Source of the DNA: Desulfoluna spongiiphila
GTDB taxonomy: Bacteria; Desulfobacterota; Desulfobacteria; Desulfobacterales; Desulfolunaceae
Assembly: GCF_900101345.1 (NCBI RefSeq)
Contig: NZ_FMUX01000015.1
Coordinates: 1 to 64,000 of the forward strand
Direction: 5' to 3'
Length of the DNA: 64,000 nt
The number at the start of each line of letters is the position of its first letter. Position 1 is the first letter of the stretch. The notes under the pieces are model-generated. The model did not search any database. It was not told where the DNA came from and saw only the letters and a list, made by a program, of their open reading frames with translations. Of this stretch, positions 37,200 to 45,968 are shown piece after piece. The translations under genes were made by a program, and so were the position numbers.

Positions 37200-38651
37200 A
37201 TGAAAACCGCAGCGGAATATGAAGCAAGTTTGAGAGAACTCAATCTGAACGTCTACCAGTTCGGCAAAAAAGTAGAAAATGTCGTGGACGATCCCATCAT
37301 TCGCCCCTCCATGAATGCCGTCGCCGCCACCTATGACTGCGCACACAAGCCCGAGTACGAAGACCTGATGACGGCCACCAGCCACATCACCGGCAAAAAA
37401 ATCAACCGTTTCACCCATATCCACCAGAGCACCGAAGACCTGGTGAAAAAAACCAAGATGTGCCGCCTCCTGGGCTCCATCACCGGCTGCTGCTTCCAGC
37501 GCTGCGTGGGCATGGACGCCATGAACGCCCTGTCCATGACCACCTTTGATATCGATGCCAAGTACGGCACCGAGTACAACAAGCGCTTCCTTGCCTACCT
37601 TGAGTTTGTCCAGGAAAACGACCTGGTCTGCGACGGCGCCATGACCGACCCCAAGGGCGATCGCAGCCTGCCTCCCCACAAGCAGCCAGACCCCGACATG
37701 TTCCTCCATGTGGTGGAAGAACGGGAAGACGGCATCGTGGTCCGGGGCGCCAAGGCCCACCAGACCGGCGCGGTGAACTCCCATGAGATCATCATCATGC
37801 CCACCATCTCCATGCGGGAAGAGGACAAGGACTACGCCATCAGCTTTGCCCTGCCCAGCGACGCCGAGGGGATCACCTACATCATGGGCCGTCAGTCCTG
37901 CGACACCCGAAAGCTTGAAAACGGCAACATCGACCGAGGCAACGTCCTGTACGGCGGACACGAGGCCCTGGTGGTCTTCGAAGACGTCTTTGTCCCCTGG
38001 GACCGTCTCTTCATGTACAAGGAGTGGGATTTCGCAGGTCAGCTCGTGGAGCAGTTCGCCTCCTACCACCGCCAGAGCTATGCCTGTAAAGCGGGCGTGG
38101 GCGACGTCCTCATCGGCGCCACCCAGACCATCGCCGAGTTCAACGGCGCCCAGAAGGCCTCCCACGTCAAAGACAAGATCATCGAGATGAACCACTTAAA
38201 CGAGACCCTCTTCTGCGGCTCCGTGGCCTGTGCGGCCGAAGGCCACAAAGAAAAGTCCGGCACCTTCCTCGTCAACACCCTCCTTGCCAACGTCTGCAAG
38301 CAGAACGTCACCCGTTTCCCCTACGAGATCTCCAGGCTCGCCCAGGACATCGCAGGGGGCCTCATGGTGACCCTGCCTTCCGAAGACGATTACCGCTCTC
38401 CTGAAGTGGGCAAGTGGGTGAAAAAGTACTTCAAGGGCAACGACGAGGTGGACACCGAAGACCGCATGCGCATGCTGCGCCTCATCGAAAACCTCACCCT
38501 GGGCACCGCCGCCGTGGGCTACCTCACCGAGTCCATGCACGGAGCCGGTTCACCCCAGGCTCAGCGCATCATGATCTCCCGTCAGGTCAACCTCAAAGAG
38601 AAGCAGAAAGTGGCCAAGCGCCTGTGCGGCATCACAAAGGACGATGAATAA
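37200..38651 (+). CDS. abfD: 4-hydroxybutyryl-CoA dehydratase / vinylacetyl-CoA isomerase
   Basis: 483 residues from ATG 37200 (AAGGAG 8 nt before; an ATG 27 nt upstream lacks this). The sequence is typical of the [4Fe-4S]- and FAD-containing AbfD family throughout. By pattern, the cluster ligands are Cys98 and Cys102 (CCFQRCVG), His290 and Cys296 (YHRQSYACKAG). AbfD dehydrates 4-hydroxybutyryl-CoA to crotonyl-CoA by a ketyl-radical mechanism and isomerises vinylacetyl-CoA; it is oxygen-sensitive and cytoplasmic. It is the first gene of an operon with a small Cys protein (8-nt overlap) and a CoA-transferase, from a sigma-54 promoter. The pathway inferred is 4-hydroxybutyrate (or 4-aminobutyrate/succinate-derived) breakdown to crotonyl-CoA. 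Confidence 0.95.
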   Translation: MKTAAEYEASLRELNLNVYQFGKKVENVVDDPIIRPSMNAVAATYDCAHKPEYEDLMTATSHITGKKINRFTHIHQSTEDLVKKTKMCRLLGSITGCCFQRCVGMDAMNALSMTTFDIDAKYGTEYNKRFLAYLEFVQENDLVCDGAMTDPKGDRSLPPHKQPDPDMFLHVVEEREDGIVVRGAKAHQTGAVNSHEIIIMPTISMREEDKDYAISFALPSDAEGITYIMGRQSCDTRKLENGNIDRGNVLYGGHEALVVFEDVFVPWDRLFMYKEWDFAGQLVEQFASYHRQSYACKAGVGDVLIGATQTIAEFNGAQKASHVKDKIIEMNHLNETLFCGSVACAAEGHKEKSGTFLVNTLLANVCKQNVTRFPYEISRLAQDIAGGLMVTLPSEDDYRSPEVGKWVKKYFKGNDEVDTEDRMRMLRLIENLTLGTAAVGYLTESMHGAGSPQAQRIMISRQVNLKEKQKVAKRLCGITKDDE

Positions 38652-38991
38652 ATCGCAGGAGGGGGCCGCAAGCGGCCCCCAGTCACTGCCGAGGCGTATC
38701 GGTCTCAAGTACTGCGGGGGGTGCGCCCCCCGCTACGACCGGGTTGCGCAGGTAAAGGCCATTGAACGGGAACTCCATGACCTGGTCACCCTGCTCTCCC
38801 CGGACGCGGAACGCCTGGAGGCCGTACTCATTGTGGCGGGCTGCCCCACCTGCTGTGTGGAGACCCGGGACTTTTGTCCCCTGCCCGTTCTCAGGATCCG
38901 CTCCGAGACCGACGCCCGCCGCTTTATCGACGACATACGATCAGAACCGAGCCGTGACCTGGCCGGAAGCACACTCTCAGTGGTTGGATGA
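38644..38991 (+). CDS. Small cysteine-rich protein with CGGC motif, unknown function
   Basis: 115 residues, start ATG overlapping the end of abfD by 8 nt, so translation is coupled. Key features are LKYCGGCAPRYDRV (residues 22-35) and AGCPTCCVETRDFC (65-78): six Cys in two groups, able to bind a metal or Fe-S cluster or act in thiol chemistry. No membrane segment or signal peptide. I do not recognise a characterised family. Its fixed place between the dehydratase and CoA-transferase suggests a helper for the radical dehydratase, for example in cluster maturation or electron supply; this is inference. Confidence 0.75.
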   Translation: MNKSQEGAASGPQSLPRRIGLKYCGGCAPRYDRVAQVKAIERELHDLVTLLSPDAERLEAVLIVAGCPTCCVETRDFCPLPVLRIRSETDARRFIDDIRSEPSRDLAGSTLSVVG

Positions 38992-39000
38992 GGAGAGCAC

Positions 39001-40299
39001 ATGAACTGGAACGCACATTACGAAAACCGGCAGATCACCCTTGAAGAGGCTGCAAAGAAAATTGAATCGGGAAACCGGGTGGTGGCAGGCCACGCCTGCG
39101 GCTCCCCCGAACCCATTTTAGACGCCCTGGTGGATCGGGCCGACGAACTTGAAAATGTCGAGATCGTCCACATGGTCTCCATGGGCAAAAGCGCGTACTG
39201 CCTGCCGGAATACGAGAAGAATTTCCGGCACAACTCCATCTTTGCAGGGGGCGGGTCCCGCAAGGCCATTGCCGAAGGCCGGGCGGATTTTACGGCCTGC
39301 TATTTCAGCGAAATCCCCCTTCTGTTCAGAAACGGGCACCTGCCCGTGGATGTGGCCCTCATCACCGTGTCCGAGCCGGACAAAATGGGCAACATGAGCC
39401 TCGGAATCTCCGTGGATTACACCCTGGAAGCGGCCCTGTCGGCAAAAATCGTCATCGCGGAAGTCTCCCCCCATATGCCCACCATCGGCGGCAACGCATT
39501 TCTCCACGCCTCCGACATCGATTTTTTCGTCAAGAGCGACCGGCAGATGATCGAGCTTCCCCTGCCCCGCATCGGGGACGTGGAAAAAGCCATCGGCTCC
39601 CATGTGGCCGGGCTCATTGAAGACGGAGACTGCCTGCAGCTCGGCATCGGCGCCATCCCCGATGCTGTCCTCACCTTCCTGGACGAAAAGAAAGACTTAA
39701 GCATCCACTCGGAGATGATCTCAGACGGGGTGATGAACCTGGTGGAGAAAGGCGTCATCACCTGCCGTCGCAAGCAGCTGCACCCGGGTAAGATCATCAT
39801 CACCTTTGCCATGGGCAGCCAGTCCTTCTACCAGTGGCTGGACAACAACTCCATGGTGGAGATGCACCCCGTGGATTACGTCAACGATCCCTTTATCGTC
39901 TCCAAAAACGACAACATGGTCTCCATCAACTCCGCCATCGCCGTGGACCTCTTAGGTCAGGTGGCAGCGGACAGCATGGGGGCCCGACAATTTTCCGGAC
40001 CGGGCGGCCAGGTGGACTTTGTCCGCGGTGCCCGGCGGTCGAAAAACGGCCGCAGCATCATCGCCATGCCCGCCACGGCGAAAAAAGGAACCATGTCACG
40101 AATCGTCAGTACCCTGGCTCCGGGCCAGGCCGTCACCACCTCGCGAAACGATGTGGACTACATCGTCACCGAGCACGGCCTCGCCCACCTGACAGGGAAA
40201 ACCCTGGAACAGAGGGCCAAAGCCCTTATTGACATCTCTGCCCCCGAGTTCCGAGACACCCTCTGGTATGAATTTGAGGAGATCTACAGAGATAAATAA
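39001..40299 (+). CDS. 4-hydroxybutyrate CoA-transferase-like (acetyl-CoA hydrolase/transferase family)
   Basis: 432 residues. QLGIGAIPDAVL (213-224) and the catalytic Glu238 in HSEMISDG, plus FSGPGGQVDFVRGA, are the signatures of the Cat2/AbfT/butyrate-acetoacetate type transferases. It moves CoA from acetyl-CoA or butyryl-CoA to the free acid through a glutamyl-CoA intermediate. The gene follows the CGGC gene by 9 nt (AGGAGAGCAC ribosome site) in the abfD operon, so 4-hydroxybutyrate is the expected acceptor. Full length for the family. Confidence 0.88.
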   Translation: MNWNAHYENRQITLEEAAKKIESGNRVVAGHACGSPEPILDALVDRADELENVEIVHMVSMGKSAYCLPEYEKNFRHNSIFAGGGSRKAIAEGRADFTACYFSEIPLLFRNGHLPVDVALITVSEPDKMGNMSLGISVDYTLEAALSAKIVIAEVSPHMPTIGGNAFLHASDIDFFVKSDRQMIELPLPRIGDVEKAIGSHVAGLIEDGDCLQLGIGAIPDAVLTFLDEKKDLSIHSEMISDGVMNLVEKGVITCRRKQLHPGKIIITFAMGSQSFYQWLDNNSMVEMHPVDYVNDPFIVSKNDNMVSINSAIAVDLLGQVAADSMGARQFSGPGGQVDFVRGARRSKNGRSIIAMPATAKKGTMSRIVSTLAPGQAVTTSRNDVDYIVTEHGLAHLTGKTLEQRAKALIDISAPEFRDTLWYEFEEIYRDK

Positions 40300-40341
40300 G
40301 GACGCCTTTGATTTCATATCTCACCCTTGAGTGCCTCCCTT

Positions 40342-40383
40342 GGCTCCGGCGGCGTTGATCCCTCCATCAACGCTGCCGGAGCC
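40342..40383 (+). terminator. Strong hairpin after the CoA-transferase, possible operon end
   Basis: 18-bp arms GGCTCCGGCGGCGTTGAT (40342-40359) and its complement (40366-40383, one G-T pair) around a 6-nt loop, about 40 nt after the stop codon. No T-run follows, so it may act as a Rho-assisted terminator or mRNA 3'-end stabiliser. Confidence 0.5.
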
Positions 40384-40502
40384 GGGCCTTAAGGCCTGCT
40401 CCGAATCAAAGCCATTGCCGAAAAGCCTTCAACATTCTTGCCGCCGGCCCGCCCCGTACGCTCCCACATCAGACGGGGCGGGCCGGATGGCAGAATAAAA
40501 AC

Positions 40503-40523
40503 AGGTGATAGGTGATAGGTGAT
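40503..40523. repeat. Heptamer repeat (AGGTGAT)3
   Basis: Three perfect 7-bp units in AT-rich DNA; same unit length as the ACATAGG array at 35973. Confidence 0.85.
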
Positions 40524-40805
40524 AGAAAAAATAAATTCCCGGCGTCTCGGCGAGGAAAACATCAATGAAAAAAACGCCATCCCTTTCCCCCGTATACATG
40601 ATCCCCATCGCGCCCATCTTCATGAAAATCAACCCGCATCTTTCATTTTTGTAGCGCCATCGATACCCCCCCACACGGCTCCAGCCCCGACGTTTCGAGT
40701 ATTCTCCCCAAAGTTTTCCCGCCCCATTTTGTGTCACGCTTTCTGGACGTCTGACATGCCCTTTTGCTTCCGTGCGCTCCCCATCCAATAACCGCTTATC
40801 TCACT

Positions 40806-40835
40806 ATATGGGATCGTGGCGAAATGATCCCATAT
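40806..40835. promoter_or_regulatory. Palindrome upstream of the UroD-like gene
   Basis: 10-bp perfect arms ATATGGGATC (40806-40815) and GATCCCATAT (40826-40835), 10-nt gap; operator-like. Followed 68 bp later by a second palindrome. Confidence 0.45.
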
Positions 40836-40903
40836 CATATTGACACGATAAGGAGTGTATGCCACCATCGTTAGCGCCACGGGTTAACTCTTCACGCATG
40901 CGA

Positions 40904-40919
40904 TCCCACTTAAGTGGGA
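40904..40919. promoter_or_regulatory. Perfect 16-bp palindrome before the UroD-like start
   Basis: TCCCACTTAAGTGGGA, 14 bp before the start codon and just before the ribosome site AAAGGAG. A protein bound here, or the RNA hairpin it forms, could block translation or transcription. Confidence 0.5.
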
Positions 40920-40933
40920 CAAAGGAGCTGGAC

Positions 40934-42088
40934 ATGAACCATAAAGAACGCGCACTCACCGCCCTGAACCACGAAGAGCCGGACCGGGTCCCCATTGACC
41001 TGGGAGGCCGCAACACCACCTTGATGCTCAGCGGATATGAGGCGTTTAAAAAAAAGCTCGGAAAAGAAGAGATCCCCACCCAGGTCATGTCCAAGGTGTG
41101 GCAGACCGCCTATGTCGATGAGTATTTCCTGCAAAAATTCGGTGCGGATTTCCGCCAGGTACGGCCCCGCAATGTCGCGGTGCTGGGCAGTAACAAACCC
41201 AGAGAGTTCGCCGAAGACGGCTGTGAGATCTTTACGGATCAGTGGGGCGTAAAGCGAAAAGTGGACGGTGAGTACGCCACCATCTACGAATACAACCTGA
41301 AAAACCCCACCCTGGATGCCCTGGAAGCCTACCCCTGGCCCGACACAACCAAAGATTTTGATTTCAGTGGGGTCCGGGAAGAGGCAAAAAAACTCCACGA
41401 TGAAGGGGAATATGCGGTGGTGGGCTGCATGGGCAACGCCGGGAACCTCTTTGACCAGAGCTGGTACCTGCGGGGCATGCCCGAATTTTTCATGGACATG
41501 ATGAGCCGCAAGGATTTTGCCCACGCCCTGATGCGCAAGGTCTGCGATGTGAGAAAGGAGAACGCCCGCCTTTTCCTTGAAGAGGCCGGTGAGTTCATCG
41601 ACGTGTTTCAATGCGCCGACGACCTGGCCATGCAAAACGCTCCCTTCATGTCCCTGCCCATGTACCGGGAGTTCATCAAGCCCTACCAGGCCGAACTCTT
41701 CGGCTACATCAAGGGCATGACCAAGGCCAAGCTCTACTACCACAGCTGCGGGGCGGTCACCACCCTCCTGGACGACCTCATTGAGGTGGGGGTCGACATC
41801 CTCAACCCCATCCAGGTATCCGCCACGGGTATGGAGACGGACAACCTGAAAAAGCGCTACGGCAAGCAACTCTCCTTCTGGGGCGGTATCGACACCTTTG
41901 AGGTCCTCCCCAACGGCAGCGTCCGGGACGTCCGCAACGAAGTGGCCAAACGCATCGGTGACCTGGCCCCCGGCGGCGGTTACATCCTGGGCTCCGTCCA
42001 CAACATGCAGTCCGACGTGCCGCCTGAAAACGTCATCGCCATGCTGGAATCTGCCGTTGAGCTGGGGCAGTATCCCATCGCCTCCTGA
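40934..42088 (+). CDS. Uroporphyrinogen-decarboxylase-family protein (MtaA/CmuA-like methyltransferase type)
   Basis: 384 residues from ATG 40934 (AAAGGAGCTGGAC before it), starting MNHKERALTALNHEEPDRVPIDLGG, the typical N-terminus of UroD-like proteins of anaerobes. The C-terminal part has YHSCGAVTTLLDDLIEVGVDILNPIQ and GGGYILGSVHNMQ, with the HxCG metal-site motif used by zinc-dependent corrinoid methyltransferases; true UroD lacks it. So methyl-group or corrinoid chemistry is more likely than haem synthesis. No corrinoid protein is adjacent. It ends convergently with a CoA-transferase gene. Confidence 0.83.
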   Translation: MNHKERALTALNHEEPDRVPIDLGGRNTTLMLSGYEAFKKKLGKEEIPTQVMSKVWQTAYVDEYFLQKFGADFRQVRPRNVAVLGSNKPREFAEDGCEIFTDQWGVKRKVDGEYATIYEYNLKNPTLDALEAYPWPDTTKDFDFSGVREEAKKLHDEGEYAVVGCMGNAGNLFDQSWYLRGMPEFFMDMMSRKDFAHALMRKVCDVRKENARLFLEEAGEFIDVFQCADDLAMQNAPFMSLPMYREFIKPYQAELFGYIKGMTKAKLYYHSCGAVTTLLDDLIEVGVDILNPIQVSATGMETDNLKKRYGKQLSFWGGIDTFEVLPNGSVRDVRNEVAKRIGDLAPGGGYILGSVHNMQSDVPPENVIAMLESAVELGQYPIAS

Positions 42089-42098
42089 CCAAAAGAAA

Positions 42099-42128
42099 GG
42101 CGGAAGAGATGAACCCATCTCTTCCGCC
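42099..42128 (-). terminator. Terminator between convergent genes
   Basis: 13-bp perfect stem (42099-42111 with 42116-42128, 4-nt loop). On the minus strand it runs into TTTCTTTT, ending the CoA-transferase transcript; it may also stop read-through from the UroD-like gene. Confidence 0.75.
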
Positions 42129-42191
42129 GAACCCGCCTCGTTCAATCTGTTCCGAAGCAAGACCTTACATCATTAGTACTCGCCGCACTTG

Positions 42192-43556
42192 TCAGGCAAC
42201 TTTGGTGGAGCCCTTCTTGTTGGATGACCTCCAGATCCCCATGGCTTCGGCATCCTTGATCAGGGTTTCCCGGAAGTCGGGGTGTGCAATGCCGATAAGG
42301 GCTTCGGCCCGCTCCCAGGTGCTCTTGCCCTTCATCTGGGCGATGCCGTATTCCGTAACGATCATATGGGTGGCGGTACGCGGTGAGGTGACGATGGCCC
42401 CGGGGGTCAGGGTGGGCTTGATACGGGAGACCGGGCCTTTGGGGGTGTTGAAGGTGGAGGTCATGCAGATGAAGCTCTGGCCGTTTTTGGATTTGTAGGC
42501 CCCTTCCACAAAGTCGAGCTGGCCGCCGGTGCCGCTGATATGCTTGGTGCCCACACTCTCGGAGCAGACCTGGCCGAAGATGTCCACCTCGATGCAGGCG
42601 TTGATGGAGACAAAGTCGTCGATCTTGGCCACCACCACCGGGCTGTTGGTGTAATCCACCGAATAGGAGATGACGCCGGGGTTGTCGTCGATGAAATCGT
42701 AGAGGTCCTGGGTGCCCATGGCAAAGGAGAAGACCTGCTTGTACTTGTCGATGTTTTTGTATTTTCCTGTAATTTTCCCGGCCGTGGTCATTTCAAGGTA
42801 CGCATCCACGTACATTTCGGTATGCACGCCCAGGTCTTTCAGATCTGATTTGGCAACCATGGCTCCCACAGCGTTGGGGATCCCGCCGATCCCGAGCTGC
42901 AGGCAGCAGCCGTCGTAGAGCTTCTCAATAATATAGGAGGCGATTTTCTGCTCTTCGGGGGAGGGGTTTGCTGCAGGCAGGGTCGGAAGGGCCACGTTTG
43001 AGCTCTCAACCACATGGGTCACCTGGGAGAGATGAACACACTCCTGGTTCCCGCCAAGGACCCTGGGGCAGTTTTCGTTGACCTCCACAAGCACGTAATC
43101 CGCCATCTCAATGGCGGCCATGGTGGCAGGCGCACCGGAGCCGAAGCTGAAATACCCGTGCCTGTCCATGGGACTGGCCGTAAACATGCACACCTTGGCA
43201 CCCGTGCAGTTGTTGCGAACCATAAAGGGTTTCTCATGGAACTTCATGGGCACGTAAGAGAGCAGTCCCTTTTTATAATACGTGCGATCCAGGCCGCCGC
43301 AGTGCCAGCTGTTCCAGTAAAAATGGTCCCCGGTGGGGTCGGCATCGTTTGTGTGGTGGGGCATGGCGCCGATGTCACATCGAATATTAACCCCCACCAG
43401 CTCATCCTTTCGTCTGGCAAGGGCGGCGTCAAGTTCATTGGGAGCATTCACCCCGAAGGCATACTCTACCCAGTCTCCGCTGTTAACCACCTTGACGGCC
43501 TCATCAGCTGATACCAGTTTCGTTTTATACTCATCCTTCGTAAAATCGATGATCAT
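42192..43556 (-). CDS. Acetyl-CoA hydrolase/transferase family CoA-transferase (butyrate/propionate type)
   Basis: 454 residues. QLGIGGIPNAVGAM (220-233), catalytic Glu247 in HTEMYVDAY and SGTGGQLDFVEGAY define the family; the extra N-terminal sequence (HTNDADPTGDHFYWNSWHCGG) resembles butyryl-CoA:acetate and propionyl-CoA:succinate transferases. It is a paralogue of the transferase at 39001, only distantly similar. It could release butyrate or regenerate acetyl-CoA at the end of the pathway. Start ATG after AAGGGGTACTT. Transcribed alone on the minus strand. Confidence 0.88.
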   Translation of the reverse strand: MIIDFTKDEYKTKLVSADEAVKVVNSGDWVEYAFGVNAPNELDAALARRKDELVGVNIRCDIGAMPHHTNDADPTGDHFYWNSWHCGGLDRTYYKKGLLSYVPMKFHEKPFMVRNNCTGAKVCMFTASPMDRHGYFSFGSGAPATMAAIEMADYVLVEVNENCPRVLGGNQECVHLSQVTHVVESSNVALPTLPAANPSPEEQKIASYIIEKLYDGCCLQLGIGGIPNAVGAMVAKSDLKDLGVHTEMYVDAYLEMTTAGKITGKYKNIDKYKQVFSFAMGTQDLYDFIDDNPGVISYSVDYTNSPVVVAKIDDFVSINACIEVDIFGQVCSESVGTKHISGTGGQLDFVEGAYKSKNGQSFICMTSTFNTPKGPVSRIKPTLTPGAIVTSPRTATHMIVTEYGIAQMKGKSTWERAEALIGIAHPDFRETLIKDAEAMGIWRSSNKKGSTKVA

Positions 43557-43864
43557 AAGTACCCCTTATTTTTCGTGATGATAATTAAATACAACCAACT
43601 ATTCGGCATTTCAGGAGTTGTGCCAAACGTCGAGTATTTTTAGTAATCATTTGATTTAACAGGGGGTTTATACATGAACGATATTTTTAGGCGAGACATA
43701 TGTTCATCGCAGTGGATGGGGTTATTACGCCACACCCCAACCACCGCAAAATGATAACATGCTGAATACAAGAGACAATCAAGGGATGAGTCTGAACCAC
43801 ACCAAAGTGTTGCGAATCGGTAACATCTTTTATTCAGAACGCCCCATGGCAGGCGCCGACGGGG
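43557..43864. other. Intergenic region upstream of the second CoA-transferase
   Basis: About 308 AT-rich bp. On the minus strand TGGCAC-AACTC-CTGAA (around 43622-43607) resembles a sigma-54 -24 box, but the -12 half is poor. ATGAACGATAT and ATATGTTCAT near 43675 and 43700 form an imperfect dyad. No gene. Confidence 0.35.
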
Positions 43865-44467
43865 TCACGATTTCTCTACGGAGACAGCGATGGCCTCGGT
43901 GTACCGGGCATGGATTGAATGCCCCACCTGAAGGGTATCGAAGGTCTTCACCGAGGTGTCGACACGCGTGGTCATCACATGCCCGTCCGGCAACTCCAGG
44001 GTGACGGTACGCTTTTCCCTGTCGATGGCCTTGATCTTGGCCGAGACATCCACGGTCTCCACCATAATCCCTGCGGGCTTCTCCCCCTTTGCCGCCCTGC
44101 CGGTCACCCGGCCGGTGTTAGCGGCGGGCTTCAGGCCGTGATCGCCCAGGTACAGGGCCACTGAGCCGTAGTACTCCACCCGGACCCGGTCCCCGATATC
44201 GATCTGATCAAAGTTGCGTGCCTCATCGCTCACCTCATAATAGACCACGTTGCCCTCGGGCCCCAAAAGCATGAGCACACGATCGGCGTAATCGATCCCT
44301 ACAACCTCTGCGGTGGTGACCATGCCGCTGCCCAGTTCAAAGCCGGGCCCCATCTCCGGTGCGGGAGCAGCCTGCTTCCCCTCGGCTGTGGCATGGATGG
44401 GAACCGAAAGGGTTATCAAGGCTGCAAGGGCGATGGCCATCAGAAAAGCAGGTACCTTGGTTTTCAC
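43865..44467 (-). CDS. Exported protein, unknown function
   Basis: 200 residues starting at a GTG with GGAGAGAAGAC before it. A signal peptide (about 1-28, ending HATAEG) is followed by two similar beta-rich segments (VVGIDYADRVLMLLGPEG...VRVEYYGSVALY and IKAIDREKRTVTLELPDG...IHARYTEAIAV), each ending in an aromatic-containing strand; the pattern is of tandem OB/SH3-like barrels as in DUF5666-type periplasmic proteins. I infer a periplasmic location, no catalytic residues evident. It is transcribed alone. Confidence 0.7.
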   Translation of the reverse strand: MKTKVPAFLMAIALAALITLSVPIHATAEGKQAAPAPEMGPGFELGSGMVTTAEVVGIDYADRVLMLLGPEGNVVYYEVSDEARNFDQIDIGDRVRVEYYGSVALYLGDHGLKPAANTGRVTGRAAKGEKPAGIMVETVDVSAKIKAIDREKRTVTLELPDGHVMTTRVDTSVKTFDTLQVGHSIHARYTEAIAVSVEKS

Positions 44468-44995
44468 GTCTTCTCTCCTTTACATGCGTACTTGTGTCGT
44501 TAATATTGTTATCGCTATCGAAACAGGCAACTGAACCGTACCACTGGTATTCGCGACAATTCAACAAGTTATTGCAAAGCGATAACAGGAGTTAGAAGCC
44601 CGTCAGCCCTGACGGAAGGTGCATTTCTGCTGGTAGAACACGCCCCCGGGGCGAAAAAGTCCGCGTCATGCCTGGGATGACGATGGGGCCAGGTACCCGG
44701 ACGGGTACAAACGGCAGCCCAGGCAAAAAAAACTTACATAATCAAGCCGTTCCGCCAGAGACCCTGCCGTGAACATGGCCCTGCATTGGGCCCTTTTGGG
44801 GCCTACGACGGCCAATTATTTAAAAAAACTAAAAAAAGCCTTGACCAATCGAGCGAATTCGTAGAGTATACGTTTCCAGTGCCTCACCGGAGGCTTTAGT
44901 GTTTCGTTATCTTAAGGAATATCCATTTCAAGAAGTGGCAGAACCTGAAGTATCGAACAAAAAAACAAAAATATACAAAGTAAGGAAACGTCACA
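44468..44995. other. Promoter and long leader of the first cold-shock gene
   Basis: 44468-44820 shows nothing assignable. From 44841 a promoter and a leader of roughly 120 nt conserved with the second csp gene begin (hairpin GCCTC-ACCG-GAGGC near 44882; TTTCGTTATCT; AGTGGCAGA; GAAGTATCGAA). Confidence 0.6.
44841..44869 (+). promoter_or_regulatory. Promoter of csp gene 1
   Basis: TTGACC, 17 nt, GAGTAT. The same boxes and spacing occur at 45618-45646 before the second gene, in the same context (ATTCGTAGAGTATACGT). Confidence 0.65.
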
Positions 44996-45196
44996 ATGGC
45001 TAATGGAATTGTAAAATGGTTTAACGAATCTAAAGGTTTTGGTTTTATTGAGCAGGAAAACGGTCCCGATGTATTCGTACATCACTCAGGCATCAACGCC
45101 ACCGGCTTCAAAACCCTCAATGAAGGCGACCGCGTTAGCTTTGACATTGAGCAGGGCCAGAAAGGTCCCGCTGCTGTCAATGTAACCGTACAGTAG
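44996..45196 (+). CDS. Cold-shock domain protein (CspA family), copy 1
   Basis: 66 residues, a single cold-shock domain starting MANGIVKWFNESKGFGFI with RNP1 (KGFGFI) and RNP2 (VFVHHS). It binds single-stranded RNA/DNA as an RNA chaperone. ATG follows AAGGAAACGTCACA. It differs from copy 2 in only two residues (positions 2 and 36). The long conserved leader suggests post-transcriptional control as in E. coli cspA, and a terminator follows. Confidence 0.97.
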   Translation: MANGIVKWFNESKGFGFIEQENGPDVFVHHSGINATGFKTLNEGDRVSFDIEQGQKGPAAVNVTVQ

Positions 45197-45247
45197 AGCT
45201 TTAAAGACCCTTTACCCTTCGGGGCAGATTGGTTTTTAGACATATTT

Positions 45248-45286
45248 AAGGCCCTTCGACTTTTCAAGTCGGAGGGCCTTTTTTTT
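45248..45286 (+). terminator. Intrinsic terminator of csp gene 1
   Basis: Stem AAGGCCCTTCGACTT with AAGTCGGAGGGCCTT and a T8 run, about 50 nt after the stop codon. Confidence 0.92.
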
Positions 45287-45617
45287 ATATGGATGCCCGT
45301 CGTTCCCTGTGGTTTATCCGGACCGCCCCTCTCCCCCTTCCGGATACCGAGCACTGTACCTCCCTTTCCCTAACACATCTTCTGCCCAGAACAACCCATG
45401 CCATGAGCCATTTGAGTCAGTATTTCACCCACGGAGCCCGCGATGGCTTCGGTATGTCACCCAGGCCCACAAGAGGCCACGCCCAAGCCCATCAATTACA
45501 AAAAACCACTTAAATTCAAAGTCTTTAACCCGCCTCCACACAGGGGAAATCGCCTCGTATTCGGCCCTTCGGGCACGTGCGCAGACCACTCGGTTTTCAA
45601 AAAACTAAAAATAAGGC

Positions 45618-45646
45618 TTGACCAATTGAGATAATTCGTAGAGTAT
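45618..45646 (+). promoter_or_regulatory. Promoter of csp gene 2
   Basis: TTGACC, 17 nt, GAGTAT, duplicated with the leader from csp gene 1. Confidence 0.65.
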
Positions 45647-45767
45647 ACGTCCTCAGTGCCTCACCGGAGGCTTTAGTGTTTCGTTATCTAAAGGAATTTC
45701 CATTTCTACAAGTGGCAGACCTGAAGTATCGAAAAAACAAAAATATACTAAGTAAGGAAAAGTCACC

Positions 45768-45968
45768 ATGGTAAATGGAATTGTAAAATGGTTTAACGAG
45801 TCTAAAGGTTTTGGTTTCATTGAGCAGGAAAACGGTCCCGATGTATTCGTACATCACTCAGGCATCAACGCCTCCGGTTTCAAGACCCTCAACGAAGGCG
45901 ACCGCGTTAGCTTTGACATTGAGCAGGGCCAGAAAGGTCCCGCTGCTGTCAACGTAACCGTACAGTAG
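45768..45968 (+). CDS. Cold-shock domain protein (CspA family), copy 2
   Basis: 66 residues, MVNGIVKWFNES..., with the same RNP1 and RNP2 motifs as copy 1. Promoter, leader, coding region and terminator are all duplicated, while the DNA upstream of the promoter is not, marking the borders of a duplication of about 450 bp. ATG follows AAGGAAAAGTCACC. Confidence 0.97.
   Translation: MVNGIVKWFNESKGFGFIEQENGPDVFVHHSGINASGFKTLNEGDRVSFDIEQGQKGPAAVNVTVQ

Larger units (their letters stand above)
40300..40933. other. Intergenic region after the abfD operon
   Basis: About 630 bp: a strong hairpin (40342-40383), three AGGTGAT units (40503-40523), and two palindromes (40806-40835, 40904-40919) before the UroD-like gene. 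No gene seen. Confidence 0.6.
45197..45767. other. Spacer between the csp genes
   Basis: Contains the terminator of copy 1 (45248-45286), about 330 bp without recognised content, and promoter plus leader of copy 2. Confidence 0.6.

Noticed and set aside
40910..42160. Minus-strand open frame of 416 codons
   Set aside because: Antisense to the UroD-like gene, no ribosome site, composition of a shadow frame.
43606..43622. Sigma-54 promoter before the second CoA-transferase
   Set aside because: The -24 half is good but the -12 half lacks GC, and no TGATGC-N6-GCATCA dyad is nearby.
45309..45608. Small protein between the csp genes
   Set aside because: No ribosome site, unusual composition, and it runs into the duplicated promoter region.
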